This document shows positions 36,036-43,627 of a DNA stretch of 64,000 nucleotides, piece after piece; positions within the stretch are counted from its first letter, which is position 1, and each line of letters begins with the position of its first letter. Position numbers and translations under genes: made by a program. Under the pieces are notes generated by a model. That model saw only the letters and a program-made list of their open reading frames with translations, was not told the DNA's origin and made no database searches. Location: positions 186,001-250,000 of the forward strand of contig NZ_WHOB01000093.1 of NCBI RefSeq assembly GCF_013141775.1, read 5' to 3'. Source of the DNA: Paenibacillus phytohabitans. Its GTDB lineage: Bacteria; Bacillota; Bacilli; Paenibacillales; Paenibacillaceae.

Positions 36036-37223
36036 TTATTGTCTCCCTGTTGCAGATTCGCCGTACCACTCCAGAAATGCATCCGCCACTGCCTTGCCGG
36101 CGGCGCCGTTCGGATGCGGGTCAAACTCGTCGCTCATATACTCCGGTCTGATTCTGTGATCTGCCGGAGCAGGTACAGACAGTACCGCCGCGATATCGAA
36201 CACGCGGTCCACCCCGGCAGGAGGGTTCGCCAGGATCGTCTCATTCACCTTGCGCCAGTATACTTCCCGTTCCCCCTCGAAATTGAATGGCGGCACGGTG
36301 CTGAGAATCACAGCAGTCTCAGGTCGTGCTTCCTTAATCTTGGAGATAATATGCGCCAAATCCCCCAGCAGCTCCTCTGCCGTACGGTTGCCGATATCCA
36401 GATCATTCACTCCAAGCACGATCAGCACTTCATCGCCCTGCTGCGCCTTGTCCAGCCAGGCTCCATCGGTGGCGACATCATAGGCCCGGCCCCAGCCGGA
36501 GCCGATATTCCACAACCCGTAGTCTGTTCCCAATCCTTCGGCAATTCTTGCCGCCCAGTAGGAATACTCATCCTTCGCGGTCCGCACGCCCTGCGTAATC
36601 GAATCCCCCAGGAAGACCAGCTTCTTCGTTACAGCCTTCTTATACCCCAGGAAGCTAGGCAGGACCTGCAGCTTGTCCGATTCACTGAACGCTTCGGCTG
36701 TCTCCTGAGCGGCCAGATTGCCCGGCGCATCGTAGCCGGAGACCAGCATCCCCTCCACGTTGAAGGGGATCGACTTCCCGGCAGCTGCCGTCTTCAGCGT
36801 CCAGGTGAAGGCCAGGTAATGCCCTTCCGGCAGCTCCAGCAGCGCTTCATCGCTCCAGAACTGCTCGCCCAGAGCAACGTTCCGCGAGGCTTCGCCACCG
36901 AAGGTTACCGGAACCTGCGAACCTGGCACAACTGTACCATCCGGCACGGCTCCGCCATCGGCAACATACGCCGCTTCGATGCTCCATTCGCCGCCCGGTT
37001 CACTGGCAGCTGCCTCCTCTCCCAGGTTCCATGTGGAGTCTACAGCATTGCTGTGCCAGAACTTCAGCGTCAGGCTGCCAGTCTCGCGCAGGCGGACATA
37101 GGTCCGGTACGTGTGGGTGAACGGCTCGGGCGAGTTCATAATATGATTAGCGGCTGCGGATACTGCCGTTGCTGAAGTGAATTCAGACTGGCTGTACACT
37201 CCTGTATTAACTTTATTGTTCAT
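36036..37223 (-). CDS. Two-domain SGNH/GDSL esterase
   Basis: 395 residues. Residues 1-180 form a beta-rich N-terminal domain of the kind found in bacterial carbohydrate esterases, and residues about 200-390 an SGNH hydrolase: Ser208 in FLGDSITQG, Gly in IGSGWGR, Asn273 in LGVNDLD, and Asp368/His370 in DPHPNG. No signal peptide, so it would deacetylate imported oligosaccharides. AGGAG precedes the ATG by about 11 bp. It sits upstream of the GH31 alpha-xylosidase on the same strand but with a repeat copy between, and is bracketed by inverted repeat copies B and C. Confidence 0.88.
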   Translation of the reverse strand: MNNKVNTGVYSQSEFTSATAVSAAANHIMNSPEPFTHTYRTYVRLRETGSLTLKFWHSNAVDSTWNLGEEAAASEPGGEWSIEAAYVADGGAVPDGTVVPGSQVPVTFGGEASRNVALGEQFWSDEALLELPEGHYLAFTWTLKTAAAGKSIPFNVEGMLVSGYDAPGNLAAQETAEAFSESDKLQVLPSFLGYKKAVTKKLVFLGDSITQGVRTAKDEYSYWAARIAEGLGTDYGLWNIGSGWGRAYDVATDGAWLDKAQQGDEVLIVLGVNDLDIGNRTAEELLGDLAHIISKIKEARPETAVILSTVPPFNFEGEREVYWRKVNETILANPPAGVDRVFDIAAVLSVPAPADHRIRPEYMSDEFDPHPNGAAGKAVADAFLEWYGESATGRQ

Positions 37224-37303
37224 AGCATTCTATTCTCCTATCGTTGCTGACCGAAATGGGATTCATTAGTTCACAGCTTACCTGTAATAAATGGAAAAAG
37301 GCA

Positions 37304-37483
37304 ATAATGTTGTACGTTCTACAACTTCCATGCATGAATAACAGGCTGTTTGAGAGAATTGTTGTACGAAATACATGAATTCCTCCGCAAAGCAGCGGAA
37401 GCAAGGAGAAATGCTGTCTTTTGTACAACAATTCCGGTTTAGGATCGATAATAGGTGGAAAATGTTGTATTCCGTGCAAGATT
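37304..37483 (-). repeat. Dispersed 178-bp repeat, copy C (inverted)
   Basis: Reverse complement aligns with copy B over its length: CTTGCACGGAATACAACATT, GAATTGTTGTACAAAA, CAGCATTTCTCCTT, GTACAACAATTC, ACGTACAACATT. Together with copy B it encloses the SGNH gene. Confidence 0.88.
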
Positions 37484-37551
37484 ACCGCGGCAAGAACAGC
37501 TTGAAGTTTCAATAGCCTCAAATACCGTACCGTACCCGCTGTTCAATCCTC

Positions 37552-37601
37552 AAAAAACTCTCTGATACACCGGGGACGAATGTCCCCTGTCATCAGAGAG
37601 C
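37552..37601 (-). terminator. Terminator of the GH31 gene
   Basis: CTCTCTGAT...ATCAGAGAG outer arms, GGGGAC...GTCCCC inner arms, then TTTTTT on the minus strand, 21 bp past the stop at 37623. Confidence 0.88.
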
Positions 37602-37622
37602 TTGAGTATAGGCAGTATAATC

Positions 37623-39944
37623 TTATTTCAGTGTAATCGTGAACGATACGGATGTAGCTCCGGCGTTTACTTTCACTGTAGTTTCATCTGCTTGTTCAGC
37701 ACCTTCTACGGAAGCGATAGCGCCGAGATCCTTCACCGCAAAGGTGAATGCTTTGCCGCTGCCTTCTGCAGTTACAGTTATAGTGTTGCCGCTGCGTGCA
37801 GCTTCCACCTTCAGCTCAGGAGCGCCGTTGATGTCGCGTACGGTTGCAGTTGTAGCCTTGCCATCCTCCAGGGAGTACAAGCCAAACTTCACGCCCTCGG
37901 CAAAATCATAATCCGGACGGCTGTCTTCGCTGCCCACGGCAAGCAGGGAGTTCTGGCGGACGAACAGCGGCAGGCTGAAGAAGTCATGCTTCTCTTTGCG
38001 CCATGATCCGCCCTCTACGGTCTCACCGTTCAGGAGGTGTGTCCAGCGTCCAGCCGGCAGATAGTATTTCACTTCGCCGTTCTCCTGGAAGATCGGAGCC
38101 ACGAGCAGGGAATCGCCCAGCATGTACTGGCGGTCCAGCACCTCGCAGGTCGGATCTTCAGGGAATTCCATCACCATCGCCCGCATCGAAGCCCAGCCCT
38201 GCTCATGTGCCTGTCCGGCTACATCATACAGGTAAGGCATCAGGCTGCATTTAAGCTTGGTGAAGAAGCGGGTAACATCCACGGCTTCGTCGTCGTAAGC
38301 CCAAGGCACACGGTACGAGGTGCTGCCGTGCAGACGGCTATGGCTGGAGAGCAGGCCGAAGGCCAGCCAGCGCTTGAAGACATGCGCCGGAGCAGTGTTC
38401 TCGAAGCCGCCGATGTCATGGCTCCAGAAGCCGAAGCCGGACAGGCCGAGCGACAGGCCGCCGCGCAGGCTTTCTGCCATGGACTCGTAGTCAGCGTAGC
38501 AGTCACCGCCCCAGTGAACCGGGAACTGCTGCCCGCCGGCGGTTGCCGAACGTGCGAACACGGCTGCTTCGCCTTTGCCAAGCTTCTCTTCCAGTACTTC
38601 AAAGACAACCTTGTTATACAATTGTGTGTAGTAGTTGTGCATTTTGTGCGGATCGGAGCCGTCGAAGTACACAACATCCGTAGGAATGCGCTCGCCGAAG
38701 TCGGTCTTGAAGCTGTCTACGCCCATGTCCACCAGATCACGCAGGTAACCTGCATACCATTCACAAGCCGCAGGGTTCGTGAAGTCAACGAGTCCCATAC
38801 CCGCTTGCCACAGATCCGTCTGATACACGTCGCCGCTCGGTTTTTTGAGCAGATAGCCGTTCTTCTTGCCTTCTTCAAACAACGGTGAACGCTGTCCAAT
38901 GTAGGAGTTGATCCAGACGCAGATCTTAAGCCCTTTCTCATGCAGGCGCTTCAGCATACCCACAGGGTCCGGGAACACACGGGAATCCCACTGGAAATCG
39001 GTCCATTGGTATTCGCGCATCCAGAAGCAGTCGAAGTGGAAGACATGGAGCGGCAGATCGCGCTCAGCCATTCCTTCTACGAAGGAGTTAACCGTAGCTT
39101 CATCGTAGTCCGTAGTGAACGAAGTCGTCAGCCACAGGCCGAAGGTCCATGCCGGTGGAAGCGCAGGCTTGCCGGTCAGGGAAGTATATTTAGTAATAAC
39201 TTCTTTGATAGTCGGCCCTTCAATGACGAAGTATTCCAGGCTCTCTCCAGCTACGCTGAATTGGGCTTTTTTCACCTTCTCCGAAGCGATTTCATACGAA
39301 ACCAGTTCAGGCTGGTTCACGAATACGCCGTAGCCTTTGCTGGTTACATAGAACGGAACGTTCTTGTAAGCCTGCTCGGAGCTTGTACCGCCGTCTTTGT
39401 TCCACAGGTCAACTACCTGGCCGTTCTTCACAAAAGCAGTGAAGCGTTCGCCCAGACCATACACGAATTCGCCGATGCCGATATCCAGCTCCTCACGCAT
39501 GAACGTGTTGCCGTCCTGATCAGTGATATAGGCCATCGATTTGTAACCGCTGCCTGTAATGCGCTCGTCGCCGCGGTAGAAGTCTACCGACCAGTGAGTT
39601 CCCTTGTTGATAACCACGCGGAGTCCGCCGCTGATCAGCACGGTCTGCGCTTCGGTTTCTTCGATTTGAACGTGGTCGCCAGTTCCCTGGGTCAATTCAA
39701 AGGAAGGACCGCGGTCGATAACGCCGTCATTATGAATAATCTTAATCCCAACCACACCCGGAAGCGGGGAATGGAATTTTACGGTAAGCAGTGTGGAGTT
39801 CAGTGTTGCTGCACGTCCTGTAATCGGAGTTGTCTGCGTAATTGCTGTCAGACCTTCTGCAGTTTTTTCTACCGCATAGTTCTGAACTGCACCATTGATT
39901 GTGATTCCGTCGCGAACCAGCCAAAGGCCGTCTGTAAATTTCAT
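37623..39944 (-). CDS. yicI: GH31 alpha-xylosidase (YicI type)
   Basis: 773 residues from the ATG at 39944 (frame opens at a GTG at 39959, but the family starts MKF.DG.W as here). Catalytic nucleophile Asp415 in SFKTDFGERIPTDV and acid/base Asp481 in WGGDCYADYE match the positions in E. coli YicI (416 and 482). The KTDFGERIPTDV loop is the alpha-xylosidase signature rather than that of alpha-glucosidases. Cytoplasmic, releases xylose from xyloglucan oligosaccharide ends. Divergent from an AraC regulator at 40072. Confidence 0.93.
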   Translation of the reverse strand: MKFTDGLWLVRDGITINGAVQNYAVEKTAEGLTAITQTTPITGRAATLNSTLLTVKFHSPLPGVVGIKIIHNDGVIDRGPSFELTQGTGDHVQIEETEAQTVLISGGLRVVINKGTHWSVDFYRGDERITGSGYKSMAYITDQDGNTFMREELDIGIGEFVYGLGERFTAFVKNGQVVDLWNKDGGTSSEQAYKNVPFYVTSKGYGVFVNQPELVSYEIASEKVKKAQFSVAGESLEYFVIEGPTIKEVITKYTSLTGKPALPPAWTFGLWLTTSFTTDYDEATVNSFVEGMAERDLPLHVFHFDCFWMREYQWTDFQWDSRVFPDPVGMLKRLHEKGLKICVWINSYIGQRSPLFEEGKKNGYLLKKPSGDVYQTDLWQAGMGLVDFTNPAACEWYAGYLRDLVDMGVDSFKTDFGERIPTDVVYFDGSDPHKMHNYYTQLYNKVVFEVLEEKLGKGEAAVFARSATAGGQQFPVHWGGDCYADYESMAESLRGGLSLGLSGFGFWSHDIGGFENTAPAHVFKRWLAFGLLSSHSRLHGSTSYRVPWAYDDEAVDVTRFFTKLKCSLMPYLYDVAGQAHEQGWASMRAMVMEFPEDPTCEVLDRQYMLGDSLLVAPIFQENGEVKYYLPAGRWTHLLNGETVEGGSWRKEKHDFFSLPLFVRQNSLLAVGSEDSRPDYDFAEGVKFGLYSLEDGKATTATVRDINGAPELKVEAARSGNTITVTAEGSGKAFTFAVKDLGAIASVEGAEQADETTVKVNAGATSVSFTITLK

Positions 39945-40071
39945 GTGTGCACTTGCCACCCTTCAATTTGGTGTTTATAGTTGCATTATAACGATAACAA
40001 AATCACAAAACTACTATAATATAGCTTATTTATAACACTATTTTGATGTTTTACCCACAAGGAGGGCCATT

Positions 40072-40989
40072 ATGGACCGCACATCGCAGCGATTGCTCAA
40101 AGAAGACCGTGAACACGGGGATGTTATGTTTCCCTTGGCCGCCTATTGGATAGAGCTCCCGGCCGGAGCCCCTGTCCTGGATACCCACTGGCATGAGGAA
40201 GCGGAGTTCTTCCTGCTGCTTGAAGGCGAGATTCTCTTTCAGGTGGATACGGATTATTTCACGCTCCGCCCCGGCGAAGCCGTGTTTATTGAATCCGGTG
40301 ATATTCATGCCGCCTATGCGGCTCTGGACACTCCCTGCCGGTTCTGCGCACTTGTCTTTCACCCCGATCTCCTGGCCAGCGCCCAATATGATACCATCCA
40401 GCAGACTGTAATTCTGCCGCTTCAGGAGAAACGCCAGAGCTTTCCGCGTCACATCACCTCCTCCGTACCTTGGCAAGGAGAGCTTCTGCTGCACCTGGAG
40501 CGGATGATGGAGGCATATGATAATAAAATGCCCGGATTCGAGTCCTTTATGAAAGGAACTTTGCTCATCATGCTCTCACAGATTGCGCCGCCGGGACGTT
40601 CGGTGAACTACAGCCAATCGGCAGGCGCCGATAACACGAAGATCGACCGGCTGAAGAAAGTCATCCTCTATATCCAGGACAATTACCAGGAGCCGATCCG
40701 CACCCGCGATCTGTCGGAGCTGATTCCGATGAGTGAGGGGCAGTTCTGCCGGTTCTTCAAAAGCATGACCCGCAAGACGCCCGTCGATTATATCAACTCC
40801 TACCGGATCCGCCAGGCCGCCGCCCTGCTGCAGCAGAGTGACCGCAAAATCTCCGATATCGCCATGGATGTCGGCTTCGACAACGTCAGCTACTTCATCA
40901 AAGTCTTCCGCAAAGCGATGAACTGCTCGCCTTCCGAATTCCGCAAGGATGCTATTCCGGGAGCCGGTCAGGGTCAGCTTTATCCGTAA
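40072..40989 (+). CDS. AraC family regulator with cupin N-terminus
   Basis: 305 residues. An N-terminal cupin (DTHWHEEAEFFLLLEGEI; FTLRPGEAVFIESGDIHAAY) probably binds a sugar; the C-terminal AraC domain has IRTRDLSELIPMSEGQFCRF and ISDIAMDVGFDNVSYFIKVF. AAGGAGGGCC precedes the ATG. Likely controls the divergent alpha-xylosidase gene; the 112-bp spacer is very AT-rich. Confidence 0.92.
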   Translation: MDRTSQRLLKEDREHGDVMFPLAAYWIELPAGAPVLDTHWHEEAEFFLLLEGEILFQVDTDYFTLRPGEAVFIESGDIHAAYAALDTPCRFCALVFHPDLLASAQYDTIQQTVILPLQEKRQSFPRHITSSVPWQGELLLHLERMMEAYDNKMPGFESFMKGTLLIMLSQIAPPGRSVNYSQSAGADNTKIDRLKKVILYIQDNYQEPIRTRDLSELIPMSEGQFCRFFKSMTRKTPVDYINSYRIRQAAALLQQSDRKISDIAMDVGFDNVSYFIKVFRKAMNCSPSEFRKDAIPGAGQGQLYP

Positions 40990-41009
40990 GATCAATGGGA
41001 TAATTCGAA

Positions 41010-41038
41010 CTGACAAATTTAACCTGCCCGTGTAGAAT
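41010..41038 (+). promoter_or_regulatory. Sigma-A type promoter of the DUF1963-like gene
   Basis: -35 CTGACA (41010-41015), 17-bp spacer, -10 TAGAAT (41033-41038); predicted start is about 20 bp before the TTG codon at 41065. Confidence 0.7.
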
Positions 41039-41064
41039 AACAATTCAGAAGGGCGGGACAAACC

Positions 41065-41979
41065 TTGAATACATTTAAGATAATAACAGCGTTTATACTA
41101 CTGCTCCGCTTCTTAATAACGGGTAATGCAGCAGGCAGCAATGAGACCTCCATATACAAGCACCCGCTGGCATCTGATCAAATCACAGACCCTTCAATGG
41201 GTGAGATCCGCTTGATGCTGGGAGAAGCAGGTCTTGATAAGTATTGGGATACATTAAAATATCACATTCTGCCCGGATTCTACATGGTTCCACAAATGAC
41301 AGATGAAACGGAAATCAAGCTTGGCGCCAGCAAAATCGGGGGACATCCTGACATGCCCTCTTCCTTTGAATGGCCTTCGTGGAGGAACCATCCCATGTCG
41401 TTTGTCGCTCAAATCAATCTTGAAGAGTTCCCTATGAATTTGGTTAACCCGGGGTATCCGGCTACCGGAATTCTCTACTTCTTCTACGTGTATGATTCTG
41501 AGGTATGGTATAACAGCGATGATTATGATTCAGACAAGAAGAATAATAATGTTGTATATTACTCCCCTGAAACTACAGAATTGGTTCGAATGGAGCCACC
41601 GATGACATTATCGGAAGATCAAATATTCAAATCCGCGCTGCTCGAAACAAAGCTTGAATTAACGATTCCCGATTCAGATTATCTGGAAGCCAACCATCTG
41701 ATGAACAACGAAACGGACTTGAACCGCTATTCCCTGGAATTCAAACCGAAATTCCTGATTACTTACGACCGTGGAATCGGATTCCGTTTTCTGGGCCATA
41801 TGACAGCACTGCAATACGGAGGTCATCCCAGCGATGAGATTCTATTATTCCAGGCTGATTCTGATGATCAGATCGGGATGGAATGGGACTTGTCCGGTTT
41901 ATTGCATTTTTTCATCAAAGCGGATGATTTCAAAAAATTATTCTTCGAGAAGGTCTATACGTACCGCGTGGGGACGTGA
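41065..41979 (+). CDS. DUF1963 (YwqG-like) protein with signal-like N-terminus
   Basis: 304 residues from a TTG at 41065 (GAAGGGCGGG upstream). Hydrophobic N-terminus (IITAFILLLRFLITG) suggests export or anchoring. Family features: SKIGGHPDMPSSFEWPSW, MSFVAQINLEEFP, GILYFFYVYD, HMTALQYGGHPS and a terminal LLHFFIKADDFKKLFF. DUF1963 function is unknown. It is less GC-rich than the neighbouring genes by eye. Monocistronic. Confidence 0.82.
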   Translation: MNTFKIITAFILLLRFLITGNAAGSNETSIYKHPLASDQITDPSMGEIRLMLGEAGLDKYWDTLKYHILPGFYMVPQMTDETEIKLGASKIGGHPDMPSSFEWPSWRNHPMSFVAQINLEEFPMNLVNPGYPATGILYFFYVYDSEVWYNSDDYDSDKKNNNVVYYSPETTELVRMEPPMTLSEDQIFKSALLETKLELTIPDSDYLEANHLMNNETDLNRYSLEFKPKFLITYDRGIGFRFLGHMTALQYGGHPSDEILLFQADSDDQIGMEWDLSGLLHFFIKADDFKKLFFEKVYTYRVGT

Positions 41980-42117
41980 GGTCAGGGGGTTCGATAGGAT
42001 CGATCACCCTCCCTATTCACCCTCCAATCTGCTTACCGACGCCCGGATACGTTTAAGTTACGTGTAAGGGTGGAGCCATGCCGCTTCCGCTACTCTACTT
42101 ACAGGAGGCAGATCACC

Positions 42118-42468
42118 ATGAATCAACATGTCACTATGCCGAGTGAGGTACAGGAGTTCTACAATGCCATTAACCAATATCAGCCTGAAGCCTTTATAGA
42201 ATTGTTCACTCCCGGCGCCAGCGTTAAGGATAACGGTAAAGAGATTGCGGGCAGGGAGGCTATACAGGCCTGGGGAGAATCAGAGCTGTTCTCTGCCAAG
42301 GTCCGCTATACGATCATGGAAATAGAAGAAGCCGGGGAGTCCGTCGCTGTGACAGCAGAGATGGAAGGGGAATTTAACAAGAACCGCGTTCCCGCTCCGC
42401 TGCTGTTCAGACACGAGTTCAAGGTGCAGGGCGGTAAAATCAGCTTACTTAACATCACGCTTAAGTAG
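42118..42468 (+). CDS. NTF2-like / SnoaL-type small protein
   Basis: 116 residues from the ATG at 42118, which has ACAGGAGG 9 bp upstream; the longer frame from 42070 lacks a site. Pattern VQEFYNAINQYQPEAFIELF, KEIAGREAIQAWGES, VTAEMEGEFN and FRHEFKVQGGKISLLNITL is typical of the NTF2-like cone fold with a nuclear-transport-factor pocket. Ligand unknown. Confidence 0.8.
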   Translation: MNQHVTMPSEVQEFYNAINQYQPEAFIELFTPGASVKDNGKEIAGREAIQAWGESELFSAKVRYTIMEIEEAGESVAVTAEMEGEFNKNRVPAPLLFRHEFKVQGGKISLLNITLK

Positions 42469-42493
42469 CGATACAGATTTCATTTATAATGTG

Positions 42494-42524
42494 AAGGGGG
42501 CCGCAGTCACGCGGCTCCTTTTTG
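42494..42524 (+). terminator. Terminator of the NTF2-like gene
   Basis: AGGGGGCCGC, loop AGTCAC, GCGGCTCCTT with one G-T pair, then TTT. Confidence 0.78.
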
Positions 42525-42600
42525 TTGTTCGACACAGAGCATTTCGTCTATCGTGCTTACGGAGCGAAGCTCAGCTAAATACAGGATGCGGAATGCCTGA

Positions 42601-42606
42601 TATAAT
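42601..42606 (+). promoter_or_regulatory. Extended -10 promoter of rarD
   Basis: CCTGATATAATG gives an extended -10 (TGA TATAAT), 56 bp before the ATG. Confidence 0.45.
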
Positions 42607-42662
42607 GAACGAATTGAACCTAATATTTCCATTCTTTTGATTCTTCGGGCAGGGGTGTCATT

Positions 42663-43541
42663 ATGAAAAAAGGCATTATTTATGCCGTTCTATCCTATCT
42701 CATCTGGGGGTTTCTGCCGCTCTACTGGCGGCTGTTCCAGGCTATGCCCGCGTGGGAAATACTTGGGCACCGGATTGTGTGGGCTTTCGTTTTTGTAGCC
42801 GTACTGGTTACGTGCTCGCGGCAGTGGGGACGGCTGAAGACTATCTTTTTAAGCACCAAAAGCACCGTAGCAGTTGTCCTCTGCTCCTTCTTCATCAGCA
42901 TGAACTGGTTCCTGTTCATCTGGGCTGTGAACAATAATCACGTGCTGGAGACCAGCCTCGGCTACTATATGAATCCGCTCATCAGCGTTCTGTTTGCGGT
43001 CATCTTCCTCAAGGAAAAGCTGTCAGCGTGGCAATGGGCGTCTATTCTTCTGGCAGGCACCGGTGTGGGGATTATGGCGGTCCAGTACGGGCAGGTTCCA
43101 TGGGTGGCAATTGCGCTGGCGGTCACGTTCTCCCTGTATGGTCTGGCCAAAAAGCTTGCAGGGCTCGATGTTCTGCTCGGCCTGACCGGGGAAACACTGA
43201 TGGCCATGCCAGTTGCGCTGGGCTATCTGATCTACATTCAGTCGCAGGGCACAGGAACGTTCGCTTCGCTGTCTCCCCTGCTGATGATCGTCCTGCTGCT
43301 GTCCGGAGCCGCTACGGCGATGCCGTTGTTCTGGTTCGCCAAGTCTATGCAGCTGCTCCCGCTCTCCATGGTCGGCTTCATCCAGTACATCTCGCCGACG
43401 ACGAGTATGCTGCTGGCAGTATTCCTGCTTGGTGAGCCCTTCTCGCAGGGAAGGCTAGTCAGCTTCTCCTTCATCTGGGTTGCCCTGATTGTCTACAGTG
43501 TGGCCGGCTTCAGGAAATCCAGGCTGCCGGCTACCAACTGA
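42663..43541 (+). CDS. rarD: RarD/EamA family transporter
   Basis: 292 residues with ten predicted membrane helices in two EamA repeats. The N-terminus GIIYAVLSYLIWGFLPLYWR and NWFLFIWAVNNNHVLETSLG are typical of RarD. The substrate in this subfamily is not established. The ATG follows GGGTGTCATT, a weak ribosome site. Monocistronic, with a terminator shared with the next, convergent gene. Confidence 0.92.
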   Translation: MKKGIIYAVLSYLIWGFLPLYWRLFQAMPAWEILGHRIVWAFVFVAVLVTCSRQWGRLKTIFLSTKSTVAVVLCSFFISMNWFLFIWAVNNNHVLETSLGYYMNPLISVLFAVIFLKEKLSAWQWASILLAGTGVGIMAVQYGQVPWVAIALAVTFSLYGLAKKLAGLDVLLGLTGETLMAMPVALGYLIYIQSQGTGTFASLSPLLMIVLLLSGAATAMPLFWFAKSMQLLPLSMVGFIQYISPTTSMLLAVFLLGEPFSQGRLVSFSFIWVALIVYSVAGFRKSRLPATN

Positions 43542-43556
43542 TCGGTCAGTTTATCG

Positions 43557-43604
43557 AAAAAGGGCATTACCAGCGCCGGACACGGCTGTGGTAATGCCCC
43601 TTTT
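43557..43604. terminator. Bidirectional terminator after rarD
   Basis: AAAAAGGGCATTACCA and TGGTAATGCCCCTTTT form a stem with T/A-rich flanks between convergent stops. Confidence 0.85.
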
Positions 43605-43627
43605 ATGTTCCACTCAAGCGCCCGGCT

